Below the pieces are notes generated by a model. That model had not been told where the DNA came from. It searched no databases and saw only the letters and a program-made list of their open reading frames with translations. Positions 25,572-37,086 of a DNA stretch of 64,000 nt are shown here, piece by piece. The translations under genes and the position numbers were made by a program. The stretch covers positions 1 to 64,000 of the forward strand of contig NZ_JAIWPG020000006.1 in the NCBI RefSeq assembly GCF_020532665.2, given 5' to 3'. This DNA is from Lelliottia sp. WAP21 (lineage in GTDB: Bacteria; Pseudomonadota; Gammaproteobacteria; Enterobacterales; Enterobacteriaceae). Each line of letters begins with the position of its first letter. Positions within the stretch are counted from its first letter, which is position 1.

Positions 25572-25991
25572 ATGGCAATGACTTACCACCTGGACGTCGT
25601 CAGCGCAGAGCAACAAATGTTCTCTGGTCTGGTCGAAAAAATCCAGGTAACGGGTAGTGAAGGTGAACTGGGTATTTTCCCGGGTCACGCACCGCTGCTC
25701 ACCGCCATTAAGCCTGGTATGATCCGCATCGTTAAACAGTTCGGTCATGAAGAGTTTATCTACCTGTCCGGCGGCATTCTTGAAGTGCAGCCTGGCAGCG
25801 TGACCGTTCTCGCTGATACTGCTATTCGTGGTCAGGATCTCGACGAAGCGCGAGCTCTGGAAGCGAAGCGCAAAGCAGAAGAGCACATTAAGAGCTCTCA
25901 TGGCGACGTGGATTACGCTCAGGCATCAGCAGAGCTGGCCAAAGCGATCGCGAAACTGCGCGTTATCGAGTTGACTAAAAAAGCGATGTAA
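25572..25991 (+). CDS. atpC: AtpC, ATP synthase F1 subunit epsilon
   Basis: 139 residues. An N-terminal beta sandwich (about 1-84, with [15 protein letters not shown]) and a C-terminal helical hairpin that inhibits ATP hydrolysis. It is last in the operon, and a strong terminator follows 19 nt later. Confidence 0.97.
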   Translation: MAMTYHLDVVSAEQQMFSGLVEKIQVTGSEGELGIFPGHAPLLTAIKPGMIRIVKQFGHEEFIYLSGGILEVQPGSVTVLADTAIRGQDLDEARALEAKRKAEEHIKSSHGDVDYAQASAELAKAIAKLRVIELTKKAM

Positions 25992-26010
25992 CACCGGCTT
26001 GAAAAGTACA

Positions 26011-26042
26011 AAAGCCAGTCTGGTTCAGACTGGCTTTTTTTA
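26011..26042 (+). terminator. atp operon terminator
   Basis: AAAGCCAGTCTG and CAGACTGGCTTT form a 12-bp stem with a 3-nt loop, followed by a T tract. It separates the atp operon from the downstream small-ORF promoter. Confidence 0.92.
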
Positions 26043-26066
26043 TGGCTTCGTTTCAATAAAGATGAA

Positions 26067-26085
26067 ACTAAAATGGTGTTTTAAT
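26067..26085. promoter_or_regulatory. KdgR-like operator upstream of the small ORF
   Basis: ACTAAAATGGTGTTTTAAT matches 17 of 19 positions of the KdgR consensus as I recall it, AATRAAAYRNYRTTTYATT. KdgR represses pectin catabolism genes until ketodeoxygluconate-type inducers appear. It lies 5 bp before a CRP box. Confidence 0.5.
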
Positions 26086-26089
26086 ATTT

Positions 26090-26105
26090 TGTGATAAGCG
26101 TCACA
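26090..26105. promoter_or_regulatory. CRP box 1
   Basis: TGTGATAAGCGTCACA has both CRP half sites (TGTGA, TCACA) exactly, with a 6-bp spacer. The centre is 26097.5, about 50 bp before the predicted start of transcription near 26147. Confidence 0.7.
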
Positions 26106-26111
26106 AAAATG

Positions 26112-26140
26112 TTGATCGGTGAATTCCTGAGGTGTAGACT
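26112..26140 (+). promoter_or_regulatory. Candidate sigma-70 promoter of the small ORF
   Basis: TTGATC (26112-26117) and TAGACT (26135-26140) are separated by 17 bp, placing the start near 26147. It lies between the two CRP boxes, after the atpC terminator and pointing toward the 23-codon ORF. Confidence 0.5.
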
Positions 26141-26146
26141 TGTTTT

Positions 26147-26162
26147 TGTGATACAGATCACA
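26147..26162. promoter_or_regulatory. CRP box 2
   Basis: TGTGATACAGATCACA is a near-ideal CRP site: TGTGAT, 4 bases, ATCACA. It overlaps the predicted start point, so CRP might repress from here or activate a promoter other than the one I picked. Confidence 0.7.
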
Positions 26163-26193
26163 CATTAAAACTCAGGAAAATGAGGAAACCATT

Positions 26194-26265
26194 ATGAAAC
26201 TGATCAACAAAGTCATCGCTCTTTTCAGCAACATGAACGTCTCTTTCGGTACGTTCAACCACTAA
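26194..26265 (+). CDS. Hypothetical 23-residue small protein
   Basis: A 23-codon ORF from ATG to TAA, beginning MKLINKVIALFSNM and ending SFGTFNH. GAGGAA is 7 nt before the ATG, a good ribosome-binding site. The N-terminal half is amphipathic or hydrophobic with two Lys, like many membrane-associated micropeptides. A five-codon ORF (ATG 26180, ending TGA over the ATG) overlaps its start and could couple translation. The upstream region has a KdgR-like box and two CRP boxes. I recognise no family, and nothing equivalent is known to me in E. coli between atpC and glmU. It could instead be an RNA whose main role is not coding. Confidence 0.5.
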   Translation: MKLINKVIALFSNMNVSFGTFNH

Positions 26266-26274
26266 TACGCTGAA

Positions 26275-26327
26275 TGCCGAGTGGCGCGTGCGCTTACCGT
26301 TGTGTGATAAGCGAAGCGCCATCGGGC
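26275..26327. repeat. REP pair (BIME-like) overlapping the lyase 3' end
   Basis: Two REP-like units, 26275-26297 and 26306-26327 (in reverse GCCCGATGGCGCTTCGCTTATC-like, split here by loop), face each other across 8 bp. The first contains the lyase stop codon and the second encodes its final residues. The element can end or protect both the small-ORF RNA and the convergent lyase mRNA. Confidence 0.65.
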
Positions 26328-28390
26328 AGCGTCTCTCCTTCAGGATTCACGCTGCGTCCTCCCTCAATAAAATAATTCGTCTCATCAATATTTCCCACCA
26401 CGGCATCGTTATACTGCCCGGGTTGCGTACGCACGGACTTATTCCCCGTAAAAATCCCCTGAGTTGAAGGATCCCCATACGGGCTTGGGCGGAAGATAAA
26501 GTTAAAGCGTTGATTGTCGATCGCCACGTTGTGAGACACCACCAGCGCGCCAGGATTGAAGTTGTCGGTGAAACCGTCCAGATGATTGCCGATCGCTTTA
26601 CTGTTGCGGATTTCATGCGCGACGGGCTGACCTTCGCCACCGAGCTTGAAACCATTACTGGTATTAGTGCGGGCAACTGAATTCTCGATCACCACCACGC
26701 CGTTCGCGCCGTCCTCAATTTTATTAAACAGATCAAAACCATCGTCGATATTGTCGTGAGCGTTGCAGTTCTCCAGACGATTTCCTTCCCCGACGCGCAT
26801 CTTCACGGCAAAGCCGTCGGCATTAATCTTGCCGGGATCCTCGTTGCCATAGGATTCAGAATTGATCACCCGGTTATAGCTGGCCCACAGTGGGCGACCC
26901 ACGTTATCCGGCGAGGAGATTTGAATGCCGGTATCGTCGTTACGGTACGCTTTGACGTTTTCGATAAGGTTATGGCTGCCCTGAATGCGCAGGCTTTTCC
27001 CGGTGATCTCAATGCCTTTGAGATGCCAGTAGCTCGCATCCACCTGCAATCCGTGAATCACGACCTTTCCGTCTGCCTGCAACGACGTCACCTTTTCCGC
27101 GCTTCCGCTGGCGGAGACCGGGATTTCACTGCGCGGATAATTGCCGGCGGCCAGAATAATCTTCCCACCCGGTGAAACACGACCAATGGCGGTGGCTAAA
27201 TCCACCGGCGATGCAGGCGTTCCCTGGCCCTCTGCTTTTGCATCAGGTGCAACGTGAACCGTCTCACCGTTAACGCCGTTCACCTTTGCAACGGAGAACG
27301 TCTGGCGCACCGTTTCCCCGTTTGCAGGGGTAAATAGCAGGCTGAAATCATTATTCTCCCCAAGGGTGGTAGCCACGGCATACATCGTTCCCGCTTTCAC
27401 AGGTTTATCACTCCCGATCACCACTTCATTTTGGCGCAGGCTAAATACGCCATCGACATTCGCGCGGGCCTGAACCTGGTACGCGGCTGAGGTGCTTTGC
27501 GTGGCAGAGGCGAGCTGGACAACAGCAGGTAGCGCTTTTGGCTGCCAGGGTTCGGATACTACGGTATTCGCCGCTGACGTGGTCAGTGTCGCATCGGAGA
27601 CGGTGATTTTGGCATTACGCGAGGCGAAGAAACCGACATAGTAAGATTCAGGCTTCTGCACGGCGATCAGTTCGGCTCGCGGCACGCTTTTACTCACCCA
27701 GGCATCACTCCCAGCGGGGGCCCATGCGGTGACAAACCCGTCGTTGGTGCGCGCCAGTTTTAAACGAAACGCCGGCGTCTGGCGGATATCCACCTCTTCC
27801 TGGTAGCTCTGCTTTTTGATCGCCGCGCCCGCATCACCCCACGGATGGGTGATACCCTCCCGGGTAATGGCCTGCAGCTTAATGCGATGATGATCCTTTT
27901 TATCCTGCGTCATGATGGCGTTCATCACCTGATTCGATGCCGCAGGAAACTCTTCGTAGCCCTCTTTTAGCGGTTGCTGACGCGGGATACCGATGACGTC
28001 ACGCACTAACAGCCCGGCGCCCTCCTGGGCGGCAGGTTTTGCGCCATTTTCCGGGCCAAACTGATCGACGGTGACCGTGGCTTCCAGAACAAAATTTTGG
28101 CTGGTGGGGAGCTCGGTATAAAAGAAGGTTAACCCGTCGTGTGAATTGGCAATTTTCCCCCCGCGGCTTTCCAGGGTGATGGGTTTGGACAGATCGGCTG
28201 TGTCCTGTGGTGTCAGCGCTTTTCCATCAATGTAAACATCATTGACGCCCACTTTTTCCGGCAGCACGTTTGAGGAAAAATTGAGATCGGTTGATTGCCC
28301 AAACGCTATCGCTTTCCAGACAGGTTGCTCTGCTGCCATTGCGGAAAAGGCGCTGTACATCATTAAGGCCAGAGGTATCTTATAATTCAT
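26294..28390 (-). CDS. Secreted pectate lyase of the PL9 type (right-handed parallel beta helix)
   Basis: A 698-residue exported protein with signal peptide MNYKIPLALMM...SAMA, cut near residue 20. The first ~350 residues look like beta-rich accessory domains; the C-terminal ~300 form a parallel beta helix. Asp525 (INADGFAVK), Asp549, Asp550 and Asp553 (IDDGFDLF) reproduce the spacing of the Ca-binding Asp209/233/234/237 of Dickeya Pel9A as I recall it, and Lys582 (NGFKLGG) is the likely catalytic base. It should cleave polygalacturonate by beta elimination. The gene is absent from E. coli at this site and longer than PelL/Pel9A (about 425). CTCAGGAGA precedes the ATG. The last residues are encoded by a REP unit. 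Confidence 0.8.
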   Translation of the reverse strand: MNYKIPLALMMYSAFSAMAAEQPVWKAIAFGQSTDLNFSSNVLPEKVGVNDVYIDGKALTPQDTADLSKPITLESRGGKIANSHDGLTFFYTELPTSQNFVLEATVTVDQFGPENGAKPAAQEGAGLLVRDVIGIPRQQPLKEGYEEFPAASNQVMNAIMTQDKKDHHRIKLQAITREGITHPWGDAGAAIKKQSYQEEVDIRQTPAFRLKLARTNDGFVTAWAPAGSDAWVSKSVPRAELIAVQKPESYYVGFFASRNAKITVSDATLTTSAANTVVSEPWQPKALPAVVQLASATQSTSAAYQVQARANVDGVFSLRQNEVVIGSDKPVKAGTMYAVATTLGENNDFSLLFTPANGETVRQTFSVAKVNGVNGETVHVAPDAKAEGQGTPASPVDLATAIGRVSPGGKIILAAGNYPRSEIPVSASGSAEKVTSLQADGKVVIHGLQVDASYWHLKGIEITGKSLRIQGSHNLIENVKAYRNDDTGIQISSPDNVGRPLWASYNRVINSESYGNEDPGKINADGFAVKMRVGEGNRLENCNAHDNIDDGFDLFNKIEDGANGVVVIENSVARTNTSNGFKLGGEGQPVAHEIRNSKAIGNHLDGFTDNFNPGALVVSHNVAIDNQRFNFIFRPSPYGDPSTQGIFTGNKSVRTQPGQYNDAVVGNIDETNYFIEGGRSVNPEGETLPDGASLITQR

Positions 28391-28419
28391 TTTATTCTCC
28401 TGAGTAATAATTGAGCGCC

Positions 28420-28449
28420 ATTATCATCAAGATGAAACAGTGTTTCTTT
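28420..28449 (-). promoter_or_regulatory. Lyase promoter area with KdgR-like operator 1
   Basis: GATGAAACAGTGTTTCTTT (28431-28449) matches 17 of 19 positions of the KdgR consensus and has the perfect inner palindrome GAAAC-AGT-GTTTC. On the minus strand it lies just upstream of a GATAAT -10 candidate (28420-28425) and 41 bp before the lyase ATG, a typical repressor position. Confidence 0.6.
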
Positions 28450-28472
28450 TTCTAAAGTCACATTATTGGATA

Positions 28473-28491
28473 ATTAAAACGATGTTTTGTT
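28473..28491. promoter_or_regulatory. KdgR-like operator 2
   Basis: ATTAAAACGATGTTTTGTT matches 17 of 19 consensus positions, with inner palindrome AAAAC-GAT-GTTTT. Its centre is 42 bp (four helical turns) from operator 1. A CRP-like box with one good half (TGTGATCTTCTTTCAG, 28496-28511) follows, on the distal side from the lyase. Confidence 0.5.
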
Positions 28492-28522
28492 TTAATGTGA
28501 TCTTCTTTCAGGAGGCGAAAAA

Positions 28523-28639
28523 ATGGCTAACCTGTTGTCCAGGCTGGCGACTTCTCGCCAGAAGGCTATTTTCCGGAAGAAAAGTGATCTACTCTGCCCT
28601 CAAAAGCATCCTCAGGGAGCCAGGAATGGCCGATGTTGA
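28523..28639 (+). CDS. Possible 38-residue leader ORF upstream of glmU
   Basis: An ORF starting MANLLSRLATSR, rich in basic residues, with a perfect AGGAGG (28510-28515) 7 nt before its ATG. It contains a 7-bp hairpin, CTGGCGA-CTTC-TCGCCAG (28544-28561). It sits in the 344-bp gap between the lyase and glmU, downstream of KdgR-like operator 2. No family is recognised; it could be a leader peptide or a chance ORF. The rest of this gap holds the two divergent promoters. Confidence 0.3.
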   Translation: MANLLSRLATSRQKAIFRKKSDLLCPQKHPQGARNGRC

Positions 28640-28734
28640 ACGTTTTACAGACAGCCCATTTTATGGCGCAAAATATGTAGAATTTTCAACGTCAAAGGGT
28701 TCTACTTCTCACTTAAATTACAGTCAGGACGCGT

Positions 28735-30105
28735 ATGTTGAATAATACAATGAGCGTGGTCATCCTTGCCGCTGGCAAAGGTACCCGTATGTATTCCGAT
28801 CTTCCAAAGGTATTGCACACCCTGGCAGGAAAGCCGATGGTGAAGCATGTCATTGATGCTGCTAATGATTTAGGGGCTCGTCAGGTTCATCTGGTTTATG
28901 GTCACGGTGGCGATCTGCTTAAAGAGACGCTCCGTCATGACAACCTGAACTGGGTGCTTCAGGCAGAACAACTCGGCACAGGCCATGCCATGCAGCAGGC
29001 TGCGCCGTTTTTTAACGACGATGAAGACATCTTAATGCTGTATGGCGATGTTCCGCTTATCGCTGTCGATACACTGATTCGCCTGCGTGACGCGAAACCG
29101 CAGGGCGGCATTGGGCTGCTGACTGTTAAACTTGATGACCCGACCGGTTATGGCCGTATCACCCGTGAGAACGGAAAAGTGACCGGCATTGTTGAGCACA
29201 AAGATGCTTCTGAAGCGCAGCGTGAGATTCAGGAGATCAATACCGGGATTCTGATCGCCAATGGCGCAGACCTGAAGCGCTGGTTGTCGAAACTGAACAA
29301 CAATAACGCGCAGGGCGAATACTACATCACCGATATCATCGCGATGGCCTATCAGGAAGGCCATGAGATTGTTGCGGTCCATCCTGAACGTCTGAGCGAA
29401 GTGGAAGGGGTAAATAACCGTCTGCAGCTTTCTCGTCTTGAGCGCGTTTATCAGGCTGAGCAGGCAGAAAAACTGCTGTTGGCGGGCGTTATGCTGCGCG
29501 ATCCCGCACGTTTCGATCTGCGCGGAACCCTGACGCACGGGCGTGACGTTGAAATTGATACTAACGTTATCCTGGAAGGTCACGTTCAGCTTGGTCACCG
29601 CGTCAAAATCGGTGCGGGCTGTGTGATTAAAAACAGCATCATCGGTGATGACTGTGAAATCAGCCCCTACAGCGTGGTGGAAGATGCCCGTCTCGACGCC
29701 GCATGTACCATTGGCCCGTTTGCGCGTCTGCGCCCGGGTGCTGAGCTGCTGGAAGGCGCACACGTTGGCAATTTCGTGGAAATGAAAAAAGCGCGTCTGG
29801 GTAAAGGCTCGAAAGCCGGTCATCTGACCTATCTGGGCGATGCTGAAATTGGTGATAACGTCAACATTGGTGCAGGGACGATCACCTGTAACTATGATGG
29901 CGCGAATAAGTTTAAAACCATCATCGGTGATGATGTATTTGTCGGCTCCGATTCGCAGCTGGTGGCGCCAGTCACGATTGGCCGTGGTGTGACCATTGCC
30001 GCCGGGACAACCGTGACGCGTGATGTGGCGGATAACGAGCTGGTGCTCAGCCGTGTGCCACAGGTGCACAAGCAGGGCTGGCAACGTCCGGTGAAGAAGA
30101 AGTAA
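28735..30105 (+). CDS. glmU: GlmU, bifunctional GlcN-1-P acetyltransferase / GlcNAc-1-P uridyltransferase
   Basis: Makes UDP-GlcNAc for peptidoglycan and LPS. 456 residues as in E. coli. The N-terminal uridyltransferase domain has [15 protein letters not shown] (about 11-25) and DVPL. The C-terminal left-handed beta helix of hexapeptide repeats (about 250-437) has [12 protein letters not shown], the catalytic His region [12 protein letters not shown] and [13 protein letters not shown]. glmS follows, as a two-gene unit. Confidence 0.98.
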   Translation: MLNNTMSVVILAAGKGTRMYSDLPKVLHTLAGKPMVKHVIDAANDLGARQVHLVYGHGGDLLKETLRHDNLNWVLQAEQLGTGHAMQQAAPFFNDDEDILMLYGDVPLIAVDTLIRLRDAKPQGGIGLLTVKLDDPTGYGRITRENGKVTGIVEHKDASEAQREIQEINTGILIANGADLKRWLSKLNNNNAQGEYYITDIIAMAYQEGHEIVAVHPERLSEVEGVNNRLQLSRLERVYQAEQAEKLLLAGVMLRDPARFDLRGTLTHGRDVEIDTNVILEGHVQLGHRVKIGAGCVIKNSIIGDDCEISPYSVVEDARLDAACTIGPFARLRPGAELLEGAHVGNFVEMKKARLGKGSKAGHLTYLGDAEIGDNVNIGAGTITCNYDGANKFKTIIGDDVFVGSDSQLVAPVTIGRGVTIAAGTTVTRDVADNELVLSRVPQVHKQGWQRPVKKK

Positions 30106-30262
30106 CAGCATTTTCGGGATGAGGGGATAACATAATCCCCCACCCACCAGCAGTACTTATAACGATAACCCCACTCTCTACAAGGCTCGGGGCACCCGTA
30201 AAACGGGTAAATACAGGTCAGCGACAACGCATGGCATAACGCCATAATCAGGAAATTAAACT

Positions 30263-32092
30263 ATGTGTGGAATTGTTGGCGCAGTTGCGCAGCGTGATAT
30301 TGCTGAAATCCTTATCGAAGGTTTACGTCGTCTTGAATACCGTGGTTACGACTCAGCCGGTCTGGCTGTCGTGGACGCAGAAGGTCATATGACCCGCCTG
30401 CGTCGTCTCGGTAAAGTGCAAATGCTGGCCCAGGCTGCGGAAGATCATCCGCTGCACGGTGGGACGGGTATTGCGCACACCCGCTGGGCGACACACGGTG
30501 AACCCTCAGAAGGTAATGCGCACCCGCATGTGTCTGAACACATTGTGGTGGTACATAACGGCATTATCGAAAACCACGAACCGCTACGCGAAGAGCTGAA
30601 AGCGCGCGGCTATAGCTTCGTCTCTGAAACCGACACCGAAGTGATTGCTCACCTGGTGCACTGGGAGCTGGAAAAAGGCGGCACACTGCGTGAAGCGGTA
30701 CTGCGTGCTATTCCTCAGCTGCGTGGCGCATACGGTACGGTGATCATGGATTCCCGCGACCCGGGTACGCTGCTGGCCGCACGTTCCGGAAGCCCAATGG
30801 TTATCGGTCTGGGGATGGGCGAGAACTTTATCGCGTCAGACCAACTGGCGCTGCTGCCGGTCACCCGTCGCTTTATCTTCCTGGAAGAGGGCGATATCGC
30901 CGAAGTGACGCGCCGCAGCGTGACGGTCTTCGATACCAACGGCGAGCAGGTGAAACGCCAGGAGATCGAATCCAGTCTGCAGTACGACGCTGGCGATAAA
31001 GGCGCATACCGTCACTACATGCAAAAAGAGATTTACGAACAGCCAAACGCGATTAAAAACACCCTGATCGGACGTATCAATCACGGTGAAGTGGATTTGA
31101 GCGAGCTGGGCGCAAATGCAAACGAGATGCTCGCCAACGTTGAGCACATTCAGATCGTCGCCTGTGGGACTTCCTACAACTCCGGTATGGTTTCTCGCTA
31201 CTGGTTCGAAGCGCTGGCTGGCGTGCCGTGCGATGTCGAGATTGCCTCTGAGTTCCGCTATCGCAAATCCGCTGTGCGTCGCAACAGCCTGATGATCACC
31301 CTTTCGCAGTCTGGCGAAACCGCGGATACCCTGGCTGCCCTGCGTCTTTCTAAAGAGCTGGGTTATCTGGGCTCGCTGGCAATTTGTAACGTGCCGGGCT
31401 CGTCGCTGGTACGTGAATCTGACCTGGCGCTGATGACCAAAGCAGGCACAGAGATCGGCGTGGCGTCGACCAAAGCGTTTACGACTCAGCTGACCGTTCT
31501 GCTGATGCTGGTGGCGAAACTAGCACGACTGAAAGGGCAGGATACGTCCATTGAGCAGGATATCGTTCACGGGCTGCAGGCACTGCCAAGCCGCATCGAA
31601 CAGATGTTGTCTCAGGACAAACGCATTGAAGCGCTGGCTGAAGATTTCTCTGATAAACATCATGCCCTGTTCCTGGGGCGTGGCGATCAGTATCCGATTG
31701 CGCTGGAAGGCGCGCTGAAGTTAAAAGAGATCTCTTACATTCATGCCGAAGCCTATGCGGCAGGTGAGCTAAAACACGGCCCGCTGGCGCTGATTGACGC
31801 GGACATGCCGGTTATCGTTGTGGCACCAAACAACGAACTGCTGGAAAAACTGAAATCCAATATCGAAGAAGTCCGCGCCCGCGGTGGGGTGCTGTACGTC
31901 TTTGCCGATAAGGATGCGGGTTTTGTGGGCAGCGACAACATGCACATCATTGAGATGCCGCATGTGGAAGAGGTGATTGCACCGATCTTCTATACCGTTC
32001 CGCTGCAACTGCTGGCCTATCACGTCGCGCTGATCAAAGGCACCGACGTTGACCAGCCGCGTAATCTGGCGAAGTCTGTTACCGTAGAATAA
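30263..32092 (+). CDS. glmS: GlmS, glutamine:fructose-6-phosphate aminotransferase
   Basis: Makes glucosamine 6-phosphate from fructose 6-phosphate and glutamine. 609 residues. The N-terminal MCGIVGAV supplies the nucleophilic Cys after Met removal, with glutaminase residues [12 protein letters not shown]. Two SIS domains follow (CGTSYNSG and [26 protein letters not shown]). The 157-nt leader is where GlmZ-type sRNA control acts in E. coli. The 3' end is the Tn7 target. Confidence 0.98.
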   Translation: MCGIVGAVAQRDIAEILIEGLRRLEYRGYDSAGLAVVDAEGHMTRLRRLGKVQMLAQAAEDHPLHGGTGIAHTRWATHGEPSEGNAHPHVSEHIVVVHNGIIENHEPLREELKARGYSFVSETDTEVIAHLVHWELEKGGTLREAVLRAIPQLRGAYGTVIMDSRDPGTLLAARSGSPMVIGLGMGENFIASDQLALLPVTRRFIFLEEGDIAEVTRRSVTVFDTNGEQVKRQEIESSLQYDAGDKGAYRHYMQKEIYEQPNAIKNTLIGRINHGEVDLSELGANANEMLANVEHIQIVACGTSYNSGMVSRYWFEALAGVPCDVEIASEFRYRKSAVRRNSLMITLSQSGETADTLAALRLSKELGYLGSLAICNVPGSSLVRESDLALMTKAGTEIGVASTKAFTTQLTVLLMLVAKLARLKGQDTSIEQDIVHGLQALPSRIEQMLSQDKRIEALAEDFSDKHHALFLGRGDQYPIALEGALKLKEISYIHAEAYAAGELKHGPLALIDADMPVIVVAPNNELLEKLKSNIEEVRARGGVLYVFADKDAGFVGSDNMHIIEMPHVEEVIAPIFYTVPLQLLAYHVALIKGTDVDQPRNLAKSVTVE

Positions 32093-32117
32093 TCCCTTCT
32101 GGCTCCACCTCCGGGTG
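32040..32117. other. attTn7 site, unoccupied
   Basis: Tn7 protein TnsD recognises the glmS 3' coding end (here encoding [12 protein letters not shown]) and directs insertion about 25 bp past the stop, near 32117. The sequence runs undisturbed into the glmS terminator, so no Tn7-like element is present. Confidence 0.7.
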
Positions 32118-32127
32118 GAGCTTTTTT
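32102..32127 (+). terminator. glmS terminator
   Basis: GCTCCACC (32102-32109) pairs perfectly with GGTGGAGC (32114-32121) around TCCG, followed by six T. Confidence 0.92.
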
Positions 32128-32306
32128 CGCCTTCCTGGTTTGTTTTTAATCAATTCCTCTTCATTTTTATATATGACAATCTGTCATCTTCAGCTATTTT
32201 TTTCAGTGTCACACAAATAAAATTTTAGTGTAAACAACCTGTCACGTAGTGACTTAAGTCACTGTTATAAAAAGAAACGTTTGCTTTATTTTAAGTGAAA
32301 TTTTCT
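32128..32306. promoter_or_regulatory. Upstream pst regulatory region with palindrome AGTGACTTAAGTCACT
   Basis: AT-rich, no gene. It contains a perfect 16-bp palindrome (32250-32265). The left half also pairs with GTCAC at 32243-32247 (GTCAC-GTA-GTGAC). Isolated CTGTCAT/C sequences at 32181-32187 and 32241-32247 resemble Pho half boxes but lack a correctly spaced partner. I cannot assign the palindrome to a known regulator. Confidence 0.5.
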
Positions 32307-32362
32307 GTGTCATAAAACTGTCATAATTCGTACATTTATCTGTCACCTGATTGTCCTATTTT
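32307..32362 (+). promoter_or_regulatory. pstS promoter with two Pho boxes
   Basis: Two 18-bp PhoB boxes, GTGTCATAAAACTGTCAT (32307-32324) and CGTACATTTATCTGTCAC (32329-32346), each contain two 7-bp direct repeats. A -10 TATTTT lies at 32357-32362, with the Pho boxes in place of a -35. The arrangement matches E. coli pstS, so phosphate starvation should induce the operon. Confidence 0.88.
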
Positions 32363-32380
32363 GCTCAGCGTAGCCACTAA

Positions 32381-33454
<1,074 letters not shown>

Positions 33455-33475
33455 CAGAATTTTTTTAACGAAGAT

Positions 33476-33548
33476 GGCGGGTGGCGTGACAACCAACCCG
33501 CCCTACGGTTAACCCTGTAGGCCCGGAAAGCGTCAGCGCCACCGGGCA
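33476..33548. repeat. Hairpin and REP element between pstS and pstC
   Basis: GGCGGGT (33476-33482) pairs with ACCCGCC (33496-33502). A REP unit with GCCCGG (33521-33526) and CCGGGC (33542-33547) follows. Such structures trap 3' exonucleases, so pstS mRNA can exceed that of pstCAB. Confidence 0.75.
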
Positions 33549-33579
33549 TATTCGTAAGACGTTTTTAACAGAAGAGTAA

Positions 33580-35432
<1,853 letters not shown>

Positions 35433-35467
35433 TTTTTTACGGCGCGGCACAACGCGGCGCCGAATGA

Positions 35468-36253
<786 letters not shown>

Positions 36254-36267
36254 GTCAGGAGCTCGTT

Positions 36268-36993
36268 GTGGATAACCTTAATCTTAATAAACACATTTCC
36301 GGCCAGTTCAACGCTGAACTGGAGAGCATCCGTACCCAGGTAATGACCATGGGCGGCATGGTGGAGCAACAGCTTTCCGATGCGATTACCGCGATGCATA
36401 ACCAGGACAGCGAGCTGGCCCAGCGTGTGGTGGAAGGCGATAAAAACGTCAACATGATGGAAGTCGCCATCGACGAGGCCTGCGTGCGCATTATTGCGAA
36501 ACGCCAGCCGACCGCCAGTGACCTTCGTCTGGTGATGGCGATTATCAAAACGATCGCCGAGCTCGAACGTATTGGTGATGTGGCAGACAAAATTTGCCGC
36601 ACGGCGCTGGAGAAGTTTTCCCACCAGCACCAGCCGCTGCTGGTCAGCCTGGAGTCGCTGGGACGCCACACCGTGCAAATGCTGCATGATGTGCTGGACG
36701 CTTTTGCGCGTATGGATCTGGACGAAGCGGTGCGTATCTATCGGGAAGACAAAAAGGTCGACCAGGAATATGAAGGCATTGTGCGTCAGCTGATGACCTA
36801 CATGATGGAAGATCCGCGCACCATTCCTAGCGTGTTGACGGCGCTGTTCTGCGCACGCTCCATCGAGCGTATCGGCGACCGCTGTCAGAATATCTGCGAA
36901 TATATCTTCTACTTCGTGAAGGGGCAGGATTTCCGTCACGTCGGCGGTGATGAGCTGGATAAACTGCTGGCGGGTAAAGATCCGAAAGAGTGA
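36268..36993 (+). CDS. phoU: PhoU, phosphate signalling protein
   Basis: A negative regulator of the PhoR/PhoB system and of Pst. 241 residues with a GTG start at 36268, following AGGAG. Two repeats of a three-helix bundle carry the metal-binding E/DXXXD motifs seen in [11 protein letters not shown] and [11 protein letters not shown]. It is last in the pst operon, and a composite palindromic repeat follows. Confidence 0.96.
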   Translation: MDNLNLNKHISGQFNAELESIRTQVMTMGGMVEQQLSDAITAMHNQDSELAQRVVEGDKNVNMMEVAIDEACVRIIAKRQPTASDLRLVMAIIKTIAELERIGDVADKICRTALEKFSHQHQPLLVSLESLGRHTVQMLHDVLDAFARMDLDEAVRIYREDKKVDQEYEGIVRQLMTYMMEDPRTIPSVLTALFCARSIERIGDRCQNICEYIFYFVKGQDFRHVGGDELDKLLAGKDPKE

Positions 36994-36994
36994 T

Positions 36995-37085
36995 TTTTAC
37001 CCTCACGCTAACCCTCTCCCTAAGGGAGAGGGTTAGCGTTGGTTTTCTCCCTCTCCTTTTGGGAGAGGGTCGGTGAGGGGTAAAA
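36995..37085. repeat. CCCTCTCCC repeat, composite copy with two hairpins in an outer clamp
   Basis: An outer stem TTTACC.CTCAC (from 36995) with GTGAGGGGTAAA (37073-37084) encloses two hairpins: a perfect 15-bp stem (37006-37020 with 37024-37038, loop TAA) and CCCTCTCC (37049-37056) with GGAGAGGG (37062-37069, loop TTTTG). It can fold as a three-way junction. It lies between the convergent phoU and yieH stops and may act as a terminator for both. Confidence 0.85.
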
Positions 37086-37086
37086 C

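Noticed and set aside
28440-28745. A 101-codon plus-strand frame before glmU
   Set aside because: No ribosome-binding site, crosses the regulatory gap and the hairpin, and runs into the glmU start. The better-supported frame in this gap is the 38-codon ORF at 28523.
29032-30147. A 371-codon minus-strand frame opposite glmU
   Set aside because: Shadow of the glmU hexapeptide repeats; no supporting signal.
32093-32130. Tn7 or other insertion at attTn7
   Set aside because: The terminator hairpin follows the glmS stop directly, with no transposon ends.
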